DNA of 64,000 nt from Microcebus murinus (lineage: Eukaryota; Chordata; Mammalia; Primates; Cheirogaleidae), in assembly GCF_040939455.1 (NCBI RefSeq), contig NC_134106.1, positions 42,244,001 to 42,308,000 of the forward strand. Reading direction: 5' to 3'. The position numbers were made by a program, and so were the translations under genes. Below are positions 47,408 to 60,650 of the stretch, piece by piece (within the stretch, counting starts at the first letter, position 1; each line of letters starts with the position of its first letter). Under the pieces are notes generated by a model. It had not been told where the DNA came from. It saw only the letters and a list, made by a program, of their open reading frames with translations, and did no database searches.

Positions 47408-48869
47408 ATAAAGCTTAGCATACTGGTCCGATCTGCTAATACAATGAGTGGTCAGTGTTCACAAGCTGCATATAAAAGAATTTTTAAGTCAGGAAAGGAT
47501 TTCCAGGGGTCACTTTCCTTCTCTTGGCGAGCATTCCTTTAATGCAAAGGAGAAGATTTTTTTTTAACACTCTGCCAGGTTTATTCTGTTTTGGTTAGGC
47601 TCCATAGACTCTAACATTTAGAAAACTCTTTTATAAATTCTTGCCTAAATTTCCATAATTTCTCCATATCTGTTTTTGAAAAACAAGATAAAACCATGGT
47701 CACATAAGATTGAGAAATTTGGGCTGGAGTATGGTCTTCCATATAGGGTTATACTTAATTTTTTCCCCTATTCTTGAAATTTTTAATTTAAATTTTAAAA
47801 TGTCAAAAATCAGCTGACTGTCATTATTTACGAGCTGCTGAAGAATGATCGTATATGCTACCAAATTCATATGACACCATAAATAACTTTCTTGATTTTT
47901 TCCCTAAAAACATTACTATAATCTGTTGATCAAGGAAAGGCCAGTTTATTATTGCAGTAGGGGAGAACTTCCTTAACAGAGTCTTAGTAGTTGCTCCAAA
48001 GGGGGAGGTTAAGAATAGATAATCATAGCATTTAGGGCTTTTGGTTGGGATATTTTAAGGTGGATCTTTCCGTGTATGGATATGATTGGCTCGGCCAAAC
48101 TTTGTATTATAACAAATAGTTTATTTATGATTGATGGACATAATGAGAATAAAATCTTGATGGTTAAAATCAATCTTAAAGATAAAATCAGATGTTTGGT
48201 AAGCGAGCAAGTTAATTCAGTAGAGAGAACTACTGTCCCAATGGCTCTTTACCTGATGTGCAAATTATCTCCTGAGAAGAAAACTGGTGTAAATATTTAT
48301 TGTTCAGATAAATGGAATTTGGGAGAGTTCCTGAGGCTAACTAGGAAGCTATTTACCATTTTACAGCATTATCTTCTTCAGCAAAAATTTTCTAGAACAA
48401 ATAGTAGAGGCATATTGATGTAGAGACCCCAAAATTAAGCTATGGGTCGTCAGTATCCCAGTTTTCACTGCTGAACTCACGGGATTCAGAAAATCAATAT
48501 ATCAATGTATTAATACATTTGGAGATATGCCAAAGCCCATGATGAGGAATATAGAACTCTCTTCTCAGGCTCAGATACCACTCAAGATAATAGAATTTAG
48601 TGGATAAGCATAGAAAACAGAGATCAAATGTCACTGTACACTTGATCATTTAATTTCTTGAAATGTGAAGCCAACATAAGCACAAGCCAACAGGCTGAAC
48701 AATGGGAAGAAGACTTTCTCTTTTCCCGCTGAGCCAAAACACATGTGAAGGCTGTGCTGGACAATATCTACATAATCCTCAATCTATATAGCCTGAAGGA
48801 AGTGAGGTGGAAGACAGAGCAAGGTATAACTGCAAAAGCTATAGGGCTTTTCCTCTGCACAATGAGATA
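47408..48869. other. Unclassified DNA
   Basis: A 115-codon frame at 48076-48423 (+) has no recognisable domain. It might be chance or a remnant of something old. No repeat family is recognised. Confidence 0.45.
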
Positions 48870-49150
48870 GGCAACTCTCAAGGACAAACAGGGAGACAAG
48901 GCTTGCAGATCACATATTTGTCTCCTTTATTACGAGTCAGATGACTCAGAGTCCAGCACAGCAATGCGTGAGGAGGGGAGGAGGCAGGTGGATTGTGGAC
49001 AAAGGTTTCCAGCATCACTGCAGCCCTGCGGGTATATATGTGTGGTAATAAGGGAAGTGGGCTGGAGCCAGGAGCAAGCAGAAGAATAATCATCTTCTCT
49101 CTGATCTCAACTGTGTAGTGAAGGAACATTTAGATCCTTTCATCACAACT
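48870..49150 (-). mobile_element. Probable solo ERV LTR, antisense
   Basis: On the minus strand a TATA-like box (plus-strand TATATAT at 49033-49039) is followed about 105 nt later by AATAAA (plus-strand TTTATT at 48926-48931). This is a compact LTR promoter and poly(A) arrangement. The stretch is more GC-rich than its surroundings. I could not find clean ends or a target duplication. The minus-strand 83-codon frame 48878-49129 crosses it and is not a gene. Confidence 0.45.
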
Positions 49151-51595
49151 TGCCAATATCTCTGAGGGGGTGGAAAAAGGAAAGGATTTATTTCTGTGTA
49201 AAAAGAGATAACATTTAGATTCTCGCTAGATTGGATTATATTTGCTTTTGCTTGGCTGCTAGGCATATGCGCATGTATATATTAATATACAGATATATAT
49301 GAGATACATTTGCAGAAATATTAAAGGCAGAAAAATCTTTGCATTCTCTGAAAATACTTCATTTTTTCAGATAATTATCCAACATATTGATATAGAGAGT
49401 CTTACATGGAGATGCAAGCCCAAAATATTATCTAAAGGGTCTCAACCAAGGCTTTTTTAATTGTGGTTTTTAATTTAAAAGGTACTTATCAACAGCTAAT
49501 ATTTATATAACACTTTAAACTTTTTATAAATTGCTTTTACTTCTATGACCTGAATTTTCAACCTGTAATAAAAACATGTCTGAAAGGAAAATATAAAAAG
49601 GCAAGCAAGAGACATATGTTATGGGACATATGTTATGGGTTAGGGTCAGGAATGTTCACAGAGGACTAAAAATACTACAAAATCTTTAAGGTGTAAAATA
49701 TTTATTTTTCCCAAAAATTATACAATGAATAAATGACTTTCGTGAACATAATTTGAGTTAATTTAAACAATAAAACAAAATTTCTAAAGAAATGTTTTTG
49801 TCTCAAATTCTTCTTAGCTTACCTGAAGTAATAATAATTGACAGGAAATAATTTGATATAGCTATCAAAAGAAGAACTTGATGACAAAGACTTTTATAAG
49901 TGAGTGAGTCGGAGAATCAGTGAGATAGCAAGTCTGATTTTGACGGTTTCATGTAAACAGTATGGATATTTTAAGAGAAATCTGAATATTCTTCTAATAA
50001 AGGAATTGAAATAAATTTTTTCTCTCAAATAAATGTCCAATGATTTTATGAACTCTTCATTTTAAATAATTTTTAAATTTCATAATATTAAAGATATCTT
50101 TAATTCTTCCATTACTACCAATCTGCTGTTAGAGTCTTTGGCGATATATTTCCATTGTAAGTTTTAGTCTTTTCTTTTCTTTCAAACATATTCAATCAAT
50201 GTTTTTTCAATAAATGTCAAAATGATGACAAATGACAAAATTTGCCACCTTTAAAGTACTTAATGATTTCCATCTTTCTCCCAAATCATAATCATAGAAT
50301 CATCACTTTCATGTTTCCTTTTTATACTAATTTTTATAAAATAATGTCAACAGGCAATATAATAGTCAAGTAACTTTGTCTTGACAAGTAGCATTGTCAT
50401 ATTAGCTAAAATTGGTGAGCTTGCTGAAACAAGAATATTGACAATCATGAATTATGACCATTTCAATTAAGAAATGACTTGGATGGTGAAAGATTAACAT
50501 GTGTCCCTGTATCCTAACTCTCAATTTGAGATTTGTCTGTCTCTCTCTCATTGCCTCTCTAAGTTACTAGAATTTGGAAAGCACCATCAGAGTTGAAATC
50601 TTGTTGGACTTGGTCATCTCTGTGTCCTCATGCACAGAGGAATCTTGTAATGTGTTTGACATATGATGAATGCTTGCTAAATTAGTGGGAAGATACAATT
50701 CTTATCCATGTCGCACATGGATGTGCCTATTCTTTGCAATAGTGGAAGAGATTAAACGAATGAGAAAGATGACAGATCCCAGTCCCATAGAAGCTGAAAT
50801 AATATGCAGGGAATTAAAGTGGGCTCCCCAGCACAAAAAGGAGTAAGCAGGAGTGGGTAGTGATGCTTGAATGCAAAGCATCCATCCAATCATCAGCAAA
50901 AGCTCTGTTATTGGGGCCTGGGCAAAAGTAAGACATGGAAAATATCAATTGATATTCATTTCTGGAGCTCCTGATCCTTGGTTTCTTAAATTTTGACAGT
51001 CTTGAGGAAAAGAAAATGGTTCAGAGATTACAGTATGATGAAAGCTATGAAAAAGTTTAATGAGTCCTAGCTTCTAAGAAAATCATCACCCAAGAATTAG
51101 AAACCGTGGTGGCAGATAATTCTGTCCACCAACATTCCCATAATTATTGCTAGTGTGTTAGATGTTCCTGCCAGATTCATTAGAGTTTAGTGGGTTATAC
51201 TACTGAGGCTAAAAGTATGATTCCAAACCTAGGAACAATCACCTCCAAACATATAAAGCAGAAACATTAAGAGGACCAAAAGAGAACAGGAGATATGACT
51301 TATTTTAAATAAAAGTATTAAATTCTCATTCATTTTTAAACAAAAATACCTAACTAAATTGTAGCCATGGATTCTCAGATCTGACTAAAGTGAACATTTG
51401 ACTCTTGAACTCCCTTCTATACTACTTTCATTTAAAAAAAAATAAGCAATTATTTTTCCCTCTTATGAAGAACTGAATTATGTATTTCTAAATTAAATAT
51501 TAATATTATGGTTTAATATAAAACTGAAGCAATAACATACACATATATGACACAATATGGGGGATTATAACCATACTGGCAATAGTAATCATTAT
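49151..51595. other. Unclassified AT-rich DNA
   Basis: No gene is seen. A perfect 14-bp tandem duplication (GACATATGTTATGG) is at 49611-49638. An L2-like scrap may exist near 50500-50690. Confidence 0.5.
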
Positions 51596-51599
51596 AGTA

Positions 51600-51775
51600 C
51601 TTATGTGGGTCAGGATAAGTCCTTTCTACACAGAATCCTATGTAATCCTCAGGCTTAGAAAGGTTAAATTATTTTTTTTCCAAGGGCAACCAGCTAGTAA
51701 GTAGTAGAGCCAATTTCTGAACAAGAAATTATTTGACTCTAAAGTCTACTACTCTATAAACCTAGAAAGTTTATA
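51600..51775 (-). mobile_element. MIR SINE, antisense
   Basis: CACAGAATCCTATGTAATCCTC, then AAGGTTAAATTATTTT and AGTAAGTAGTAGAGCCAATTTCTG give the antisense MIR order. Confidence 0.7.
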
Positions 51776-52267
51776 TTATTAACCTCTAAGTAGTTATCAA
51801 TGAATGTGACATTTGTTCCTATACAATAACCATATTTATGCTTTTATCACTCTAAAATCAATATAGGCAGAATTATGTCTACAGAACACTTAGTTTCCAT
51901 ACTGTAAACATGCTGTTGTGTTACCCCTGAAACACGTATTACTAAAAGAGAGTTTATTTTTCAGTGCTATGACTTCTCATTAGTTGTAAGAAAGAGGGTA
52001 TGTAGTCTAAAGCATTCTGGGACTAGAAATTATACTCTAATGTTCCCTAAATAAACGATGAAAAATAAGCTATCTCTACCTAATTGTGACAAATTAATTT
52101 AAACGAATTCCATCACAGCCCTATGCTGTGTGTCTATGTAGGAATTAAATAAGTCTGGTCAAGAAGAACAGCTAGATCAACCAGGGTGTTTCCCTACTTG
52201 AGCGAATTCACTGTTGTTACTGCCTCTCTCTGTCCAGAATAACTTGAATATTTCAGCAGAAACTCCT

Positions 52268-52270
52268 TGG

Positions 52271-52309
<39 letters not shown>

Positions 52310-52617
52310 GTGACAGAGTCATGCTCTGTTGCCCTAGGTGAAGTGCAGCAATGTCATCATTGCTCATTGCAACCTCAAACTCCTCAGCTCAGTGATCCTC
52401 TTGCCTCAGCCTTGCAACTAGCTGGGGCTAAAAGTGCGTGCCTCCATGCCTGGCTGATTTTTCTATTTTTTTTTTGTTTTTTTAGTTTTTTGGGGGGTGG
52501 TGTCTCACTCTTACTCAGGCTGGTCTCAAACTTCTGAGCTCAAGCAATAGTAGTGCCTCGACCTCCCGAAGTGCTAGGATCCTAGGTATGAGCCACTGCG
52601 CCTGGCCTGGAGTATTA
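52268..52617 (-). mobile_element. Old Alu, antisense, with 10-bp target duplications
   Basis: TGGAGTATTA at 52268-52277 and 52608-52617 is the duplication. Reading backwards from 52607 the Alu begins GGCCAGGCGCAGTGGC and runs through both monomers. It is more diverged than the Alu at 41 kb. The antisense tail has turned into an (ATT)n tract at 52273-52309, which overlaps the duplication and explains a run of isoleucine codons in a spurious ORF. Confidence 0.9.
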
Positions 52618-53473
52618 ATTTTAAAAGGGGAATTTCAAGAGTCAAGTGTTCAAAATCCAGACCATCAAGGAGAAAAACAAACAGAAAAAGGAAAATCTTA
52701 AATGAGGATCAGATTATCATATTGAGGTGTAAAAATTAGAGGTCAAAATAGAGAAGGAAGTGAAAACCAGTAAATAAGAATTACAGGAGTAAGCCTCATA
52801 GGTCAAACGATAAGCTAAAGCAAGGCAAAGGAAGAAAAATCAGTAGAAAAGGCAACCTAGGCAATGAAAACTTTGCAGACCTGGTGAGAATATCTTTCCC
52901 TTCACCTGGCCCTGTTGCAATTCACACCCCGCTGTTGCAGGCTCAGAACGCTTGATGATACTTGCCTTTTCTCCCATAACTCCCTGCTTGATAGGAATGC
53001 AACGTATGTGTTCCTGTATTTCCAAGAAGTCAGGAAGTATAAGGGCAGACTGGTCTGGGATGCTATAAGATTATAAATTGGAAGAGATAGTAGGTGAGAA
53101 AAATACTGTTTTGGAGTCTGGAGAATCTTGTAAAATAGTATTCCCAAATTAGTTTGATTATAAATATTATTGACAATAGATAATTTTTTAAACAGATGGC
53201 TAGGGCTTTCCCTTGTTATTCTAATTTTTTTATGTATGGGGGAACCAAGACTCTATAATTTAATATATTCTCAGGATTTTTTTTTTTTTTATGATTTGGA
53301 ATGCTTGATAAACACTAGCACATGCTAGGTTTAAAAGGTTTGGGTATATGTAGGCTGGAGACAATACTAAAACATAGGAGCAACATAATTGTTGATTTCA
53401 ATTATTTAAATTAAGGCTGTGAGAAAGATGTTATAGACTTAGAGTGGTTCTAGAAAACAACATAAAGAACTTA
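52618..53473. other. Unclassified DNA
   Basis: No gene or named repeat is recognised. Confidence 0.5.
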
Positions 53474-53888
53474 GGGATGCATTTCATTTATTTATTTATT
53501 TTTACCCTTTTTTATTTTAGGATATTATGAGGGTACAAACATTTTTGGTTACATTTTATATCATTGCCTCTCCCTAACGGGGGTTAGAGGCTTGCCCTTT
53601 CCCCCCACAATGCTCACCATGTCCTATAGTGGTGAGTTTACCCCCCCTTCCATCCCTGGAGAATATTACTACCATGTGAGCACCACTGTGTTGATCGGTC
53701 AGTACCAATTTGATGGTGAGAACAAGTGGAGCCTATTCTTCCATCTTGTTTTACCTCACTTCAGATAGATGGGCTCAAACTCAATCCAGGAAAACATAAG
53801 AGGTGCTAGATTACTGTTGTTTCTTATAATTGAATAATATTCCATTGTATACATATACCAAATTCTGACAATTTGGGAATGCATTTTA
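53474..53888 (-). mobile_element. L1 3' end, antisense
   Basis: GGGATGCATTTCA at 53474 and GGGAATGCATTTTA at 53875 are slightly decayed target duplications. Inside, TTTATTTTAGGATATTATG and GGGTACAAACATTTTTGGTT are the antisense L1 3'UTR. TATTCCATTGTATACATATACC near 53840 is the antisense end of ORF2. The 3'UTR differs from the youngest copies. Confidence 0.8.
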
Positions 53889-54171
53889 AATGACTGGTTA
53901 AATTATTTTATTATATATTTACCTTTCCTAAAAAAGTAGGAAATGCTTATTGTAGAAAAATAGAACACCAGTTAAACAAAAAGAAGATTAAAAATAATTA
54001 ACCATAAAATCATGCTGCCAAAAAAGAATCACTATTCATTTTACTGTGCAATAATATCTTAACACCTTAGGGACATTGCTCTCAAAAAGTCTCCATGTGT
54101 GGATAAAACCTGTGTTTAGCAAGAAGTTTTCATGGAAAAAAATGTTTAGAGAAATCTTTTCAAAATGCTTT

Positions 54172-54694
54172 TATTAGTCAGAGTTCTCCAGACAAACAGA
54201 ACTAATAGGATGTGTGTGTGTGTGTGTTTATAAATACATTTTTTTTCTAGGACTTGGCTCCCATGCTATGGAGGCTAAGAAGTCCCACGATTTGCCGTCT
54301 GCGAACTAGAGAACCAGGAAAGCTGGTGCTATAATTCAGTCAGTCTGTGAAAGCCTGAGAACCAAGGTAGGCTGTAGGTGTGTGTCCAGATCTTAGTCCA
54401 AAGACCCAAGAACCAGAAGCTTCAATATCATTGGGTAGGAGAACATGGATATCTCCGATCAAGCAGAGAGAGCAAATTAGCCCTTCCTCTTTTTTTTTTT
54501 ATTGTAACAGGCTTTCCAAGAATTAGATGGTGCTCACCCACATTTTCAAGGGAGATCTTATTTATTCAGTCTGCAGATTCAAATGCTAATCTCTTCTGGA
54601 AACATTCTCCCAAACATACCCAGAAATAATATTTTACCAGGTATCTGGGCATCCCTTGGCCCAGTCAAATTTATAAATAAAAGTAACCATCACA
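54172..54694 (-). mobile_element. LTR-like element, same family as 10653
   Basis: It starts TATTAGTCAGAGTTCTCCAG and ends AAGTAACCATCACA. Blocks CCATGCTATGGAGGC, AAGCCTGAGAACC and TATCTGGGCATCCC match the 10.7 kb copy. It has no insert, so it shows the uninterrupted arrangement. A short GT run sits at 54211-54226. Confidence 0.7.
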
Positions 54695-56415
54695 ATGGTG
54701 TAAATATATTAAACACAATAAATCAACATTCAGAAGGGCCCCCCTCTACCAAATCAACTACATTTGTTTGGTATGTCACACTAATGCTCCCACAAAAAGA
54801 AATGTTTTAGATGTTATATATTATGATTGAATATTTTGTATTGTGTAGGCTAGGCCTGTAAAGGGGCATAAAAATTCAATTTGTCCACACTCCCTTCTAG
54901 AAGTCAGAAAAACTTAGATTAAAGTTTGGCTGACTTACACAATGTCCCCTGAGTAATTGGTCACTGTCATTAATGAAGAAAAGAAAAAAAGAATTTAAAA
55001 ATATTTTATAATAATCTTCCCCTGAAAGATCTTCATTAATATTTCACAAACTATTGCAACCTTCTGAGGAAGATTCTTCTATAAGCCTTTTGTTAATTGC
55101 TACTCTTTTTAATGTTTTGAAATAGCCCACACATAAAATGTCTTTTGCAGTTGTTTTCTCTTTTAATAAGATAATGAAGGCAACATTTAATGTAAAAAAC
55201 TTTATTTTTCACAAGTTATCTTGGTGCTTAAGTCCATGTTATCAGGGTCTTTGTCTCTCTCTCTCTCCACACACAAATACATGCTATTTGGAAAGGAAGA
55301 ATGACTATAGTTTACACATAGCCAATTGCATTTCTGGCCTATTTTACGAGTCAGACATTATAAAATATATCAGCTAAATACTTTGTGACTTTTGGTAGCC
55401 ATACTTTAAATGTAGAACTTTTAAAGTATACACTGTGATTTGCTCTTAAAATGCCTGAAACATTTCTGGAATAAAAATGAGTATCTAATAAGAATGTTAA
55501 GAAAACAATGTTTTCATTTATCAAAGAGTCTAGGCAGGAAAATGCCAGACATGTAACATGTGACTCTAAGGAGTGAATGCTAACCAAGGACCTTGTATGC
55601 TCTACTAACTGATGATGTGTGTCACTTTCTACTCTGCCAAGTCAGATGTGAGGGTAAGTTTCTATCAAAATTGATGTTAATAGAGTCCTGGAACTTAGAT
55701 ATGTTTGTAGAATGAATTCTAGCAAGAAATGCTTGGGATTGTAAAGGAAGTAAAAGTAATCACTTTTCATTCTGGGAGTCACCATCTGGGGAAATGTAAG
55801 ACAGTATTTTTTAAGCCTTAGCTACCACCTCATTACAAACACTTCATTAGTGTTTTTCAGCTGCTCATTTTTCTCTCTTCTCTCCACCTGCACATCCTCC
55901 CAGCCAATTTTCAATAATGGCTGTCCCTTTTCCCAGCCCTCAATGTGCCAAGCACTGGACAGATTCTGAAAGGCTTTGCTTCAAAGTGAAATGGAGAATT
56001 TGGCCAGGACTTAGCTGCCATGGAGACATCCTCGATATTTTGCTTCCAACACACATTTGTCTGAATTGAAGCATTTTTTTTTTTTCCTATTCCATTTTCT
56101 TCTTAATGGCACCTCTTCCTTCCCAATGCTCCAGGGCCACTTCCCTCAATTTGTGTATTAAAAGAAATCCAGCATTTTCTTCATTTCCTGCTTCCACTTG
56201 TTTAGCATAATTTAACCAGCATTTTGAAGTCTATGGTATTTATTTGTACAACTCTCTATCTTTGTTTAATCTCTCATCCTCCAGAATTATTTTCCATTCC
56301 TACTGGAAACTTCAGAATCTATTTAACCTGTTTCATTTCCATCCAAGCATCTGACTTCAGCTTTTGCGGTGAGGACTCACCTAACATCCTGTACATACTC
56401 AGCGCTTAGTCATTT
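54695..56415. other. Unclassified DNA
   Basis: No gene or named repeat is recognised. A CT run at 55255-55267 is the only simple repeat. Confidence 0.5.
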
Positions 56416-56419
56416 CAAA

Positions 56420-57530
56420 TTATTCTAATTCACCTCTTCAAACCATAATAATGATCACTCTTTGTCCCATCACCATTTGGAAGTGTTCTCTATTCCATCT
56501 GAAAAAAAGACAATGTTGAAAATCTCTTCTATTGCTAACCCTATCACCACCCCGTACAACTACACCATCTCTACATCTCTATGCTGGAATGCTAATATAT
56601 TTGTATTGGTTTATTGGAAATCACACCTCTATTCCAATCCATTTTTTCATTCTGCACCCAGAATATTTTTTTACAAAACATAAATTTGATCATGCACCAC
56701 ACCCTTAGCTTCGTCTCTACTTTAAATTATTTCATGATTTTCTTTGTTAGAAAGAGAGAATCAGTATTGTACTGTTAATTGTTTAACAATCAGCTGGGTG
56801 ATGGAAGAGGGTGGGAGTTAAAAAATTCTAATTTGTAGTTTTTGACAAATTTCTACAGTGCATGTATTTCCATGGTAGATAATATCAAACTAGCAATGTG
56901 ACATCACCAAGTGTAGAGTTGGAAAAAATGTACACATTCGGCCATGAGGAACCAATGCAAGCTGGCTCTAGCAACACCACTGGATACAGGCCAATTTCTT
57001 AACTTGACATTTAAGTCCCTGTTTCATCTTTCCCCTCTGACCTGTTGTTAACCACAACGTGTCCCTTAATCATTGTCCACTGACCATTCCCGACCTTTGT
57101 TTAGTTTTTCAAAGTGCTCTATGCTCTGCTCCCTCTAGCCATAAGGACTTTGCTATTCCTTCCACTTGTAACTCTCTCTCTACGCCAACCTTGCCAAAGT
57201 TAATATCTCATCTCTGTCATTTTCTTAAGGATATCTTCCCTGATTCCCCCAACACACCAGACTGATACAGACCATCCACTTACTTCTTCTTCTGTTAACA
57301 TTGTTATAATTTTTACATCTATTCAGTAGATGTACATCTATACCGTAGATGTATATTTTACATCTATTGGTTAATGTCTCTCCTCAACCAGATTGTGAGC
57401 TCTGTAAGCACAAAAGTTATGCCTGGGTGTGACAATCATCGTATCACCAGTGCCTATCTGTGTCTACCACAGTTCTAAGCATATACTAGTTTCCAAAAAA
57501 TAAGAATAACATATATTGAATGAAAAAATG
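56420..57530 (+). mobile_element. L2 LINE fragment, sense, split by unrelated DNA
   Basis: The left part 56420-56735 (AAACATAAATTTGATCATGC near 56677) and right part 57000-57530 (CTATGCTCTGCTCCCTCTAGCC near 57119, GATTGTGAGCTCTGTAAGC near 57391, ATTGAATGAAAAAATGAA) together make an L2 3' half. The 56736-57000 block is not L2 and may be another old element I cannot name. Confidence 0.65.
57315..57352. repeat. Two tandem 7-bp-arm hairpins
   Basis: ACATCTA/TAGATGT arms occur at 57315-57333 and again at 57334-57352, each with a 5-nt loop. The 19-bp unit was duplicated end to end. Confidence 0.9.
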
Positions 57531-57728
57531 AAGAGAGCTTAATCCTTTTTTACTGAACTGTACTTAGCACTGTGCTAAGTGCTAGGCTTTGCAATACTAG
57601 GGCATCATTAGATGTTTATTAAATGATTAAATGAAGACTTCAGCTACTCCATTTCTTTATTTCTGCTGAAATTGTTTTTCACTTTTATTCTTTATGCCTC
57701 AATATTCCTCAATCCAATAATATTCTTT

Positions 57729-57791
57729 ACCCCTTACTTCCTACCCTACTACTCTATCTTACCCCTTACTTCCTACCCTTCTACTCTATCT
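57729..57791. repeat. 32-bp tandem duplication
   Basis: A 32-bp pyrimidine-rich unit beginning ACCCCTTACTTCC occurs at 57729-57760 and again from 57761, with two substitutions. The high identity suggests a recent duplication. Confidence 0.9.
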
Positions 57792-59255
57792 GTTATAATT
57801 CTAAAGCCAATATTCCAAAGTTGTAACAATGTTATTGTTATAATCATAACCTGATGAGCCATTCACCTTTATTTCATGTATGTATGGGTTCTATTCTCTC
57901 ACCATTTAAGGAAAATTCATTGCTATTAAACTTAATTATGATCAGAAGATATAGGATTTAAAAATGGTAGTAAATATTAATGACAATGATTCGACATAAA
58001 GTTTTTAAAAAATTGTACATGGAATAAGGAAATTCATCTTTGACACAGATATTTTGTGAGAAAAGATGTGATTATTTACAAGTAAATGTTGTAAGTGGGA
58101 TCTTGAAAATTTCTCGATGGTACTCTAACCATAGACACTCAGGAATGCAAGTCACTGTATAAGTGATAGATTTAATGAGCTCACTCTGACATTCTGATTG
58201 CCTATATGGATGACATGTATGAATGAGCCCAATGATTAAGGTTCTCATAAAATCACCATCAGCATTTAGTAAACATATTGTGATTTTAGTGAACCATATT
58301 ATGTAGGTGTTGATACTTTAACATAAATAACTTAGTTGTATAAAAACAAACATATCAAATCAATATACAGTCTTTCCAGCTTGCAATTTTTGGTTTATTT
58401 TTCCCTGATACTATGTTCAATAGAACATCTGCTGAGGTTGTTCTTACCTTTTTTTTTTTTTTTTAATCTTTGAAAGTGAGGCAGATTCTTTATACCTCTG
58501 CATCTTTTGCTTAAAAAGTCAGATGGCTATTTCTTCCAAGAAATCTATTTTAAAAAACTAACTTTAAAAAATAAGAGACAGAGAATCTCTTCTATCAAGA
58601 TTTCTGTTTAAACACTATGTTTAAAGTGCTTGTTGCCTAGTGTTTTAGAAGCTAGAGGTATTTCTTTTGAAGTGTCAATCTGACTATTACCATGATTTTG
58701 ATGGTAATTACAGTGGAATGCCCATATTTCAAAGAGTGAGATCAGAGTTCATTTTAATCTCTGCACTGAATGAATTTGGCAGTGTTTCTGCAGCTTTTGA
58801 GTTCTGAGTACATATATTTGCAATGCATTTTGATGTAATAAACTCAAGAGTTTGGGTTTATCTGGATAGCTGGATCAGTTGTCTCTATTTGCAAATATTC
58901 AGGGGTTTAAACATATGATATCTAATATTACGATTATGTTTGGAACTGGATTTAAGTATAGATTTTATTAGACAAATACCACATGAACTTCTGTAAAAAT
59001 TATTTTTAGTATAATGAAACCACAAATTGAATAACACATATATATTTATTTAGCCATTTGTAGGGGAAAATCCTAAAACAGATTCTATGAGGAATGTAAA
59101 AAAATGATGTCATTATTTGGATGAGATAAAAATACTGAAAATGGATAAAAGTAAAACAAAGTGACTATACAAAGCAAGTCTATTAAAAAAATCACAATGC
59201 AGTACCTAATTAATTATTGAATGAGGTATCTAAGTATAAAATTCTCTAGCAGCTT
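57792..59255. other. Unclassified AT-rich DNA
   Basis: No gene is seen. A T-run lies at 58448-58465. No repeat family is recognised. Confidence 0.5.
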
Positions 59256-59656
59256 TCTTCCAAAAGTAGTACCATGGAAGATGCAACAAAAAAATAAAAA
59301 TAAATACATAGTATTAGGTGTCTTTAAGATAACATTCTCAATTTAATACAGCCAAGTGGACACAAACAAATGAGGATTTATAAAAACTAAACAATATAAT
59401 TAAAAATGTATATATGATATTTTTGAAATTGGCACCCAATTATAGTGAATATACATTTTCAAATATATACACATAGAACATTCACAAAAATTGATCATGT
59501 ATTAGCCTGAAAAGGCAAACTCAATGTATTTCATAAATTAGAATTGATATAAACAAAAATCTATCACAATGCAAGAAAACTAGACAGTAATAAGAATGTC
59601 AAAAACTAAAAGGGCTATGTTACACTGAAAAAATAAATTATTGGGACAAAGAACAA

Positions 59657-59814
59657 ATGCAAACTGAAGTTTAAAAAATTACCTATTGGGTACAATGTAC
59701 ACTGTTCAGGTGATGGGTACACTAAAAGCCTAGACTTTTCCACTACACAATTCACTCATGTAACAAAAAAAATTAGTACCCTCTAAATATATTAAAATAA
59801 AAATTTAAAAAAAG
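59657..59814 (+). mobile_element. L1 3' end inserted in the L1M
   Basis: ATTACCTATTGGGTACAATGTACAC, AGGTGATGGGTACACTAAAAGCC and ATTAGTACCCTCTAAATATATT form a primate L1 3'UTR followed by an A-rich tail. Flanking L1M ORF2 text continues on both sides. Confidence 0.75.
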
Positions 59815-60416
59815 GAAATGAGAAAGAAAAAATACATAAATCTGTTCTGGAGTATATCAGGATTAGATATAGTTACAAATAAAAGAAAAATTCTTCTCCC
59901 AACCCCCAAAAATAAAAATAATAATGATAATAAAAATCAGTACATTCTAGAATCTGTAAGAAATAGTTTAAAAGGCATTATAGATAAATTCATAGCACTA
60001 ATTACATAGATCAATAAAAATACAAGAATGAAAATAAACATTAAACATTTTAATAAAATATTAAAAAATTATATTGAAAGAAAATAAAGGAATGATATAA
60101 TAATGATAAAAGCAATGAGTAAGAAAAAAGCCATAGAACTAATAAAAATTAAAAAGTTGATTCTTTACAACAAAGTCAAAGTCATTATTTAACCCAACTA
60201 ATTAAAAATGGAGAAAACATAAATAAAAGAGAACATGACAAGAGGAAAATAACTATTGAGACAGTTTAGAAAAAATATGGGACTACTTTGTACAAATGTA
60301 CAACTAAATTGAAAAATCCTATATGAAATGAATAATTTTGTAGGAAAAATAATTGAAGCAATTTCCATGGAAAAAATGGAGAATTTATCAAAGAATTGTC
60401 TTACAAATGAGTACCA

Positions 60417-60650
60417 GATCACACCAGTGTAAGTCCCAGAGTCCAAAGACCCAAGAACCAGAAGCACTGATGTTTGAGGAGAAGGTGGATGTCCCACTTC
60501 AAGGAGTCACAGAGAGAGAATTCATTGTTTCTCCACATTATTTTTTCTTTTCCATAACACCTTCACAGACATTCTCAGAAATAATGCTTTACTAGCTATT
60601 TGAGTATCCCTTAACCCAGTCAAGCTGACATGTAAAATTAACCATCACTA
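60417..60650 (-). mobile_element. LTR-like fragment, same family as 10653 and 54172
   Basis: GTAAGTCCCAGAGTCCAAAGACC, AAGAACCAGAAGCACTGATG, GAAGGTGGATGTCCCAC and AAATTAACCATCAC follow the right-hand half of the two larger copies. The left half is absent. Confidence 0.65.

Noticed and set aside
48076..48423. 115-codon open frame
   Set aside because: No motif or family resemblance and no splice or promoter context; likely chance.
52214..52537. 107-codon open frame with a poly-isoleucine run
   Set aside because: Made of an (ATT)n tract and antisense Alu.
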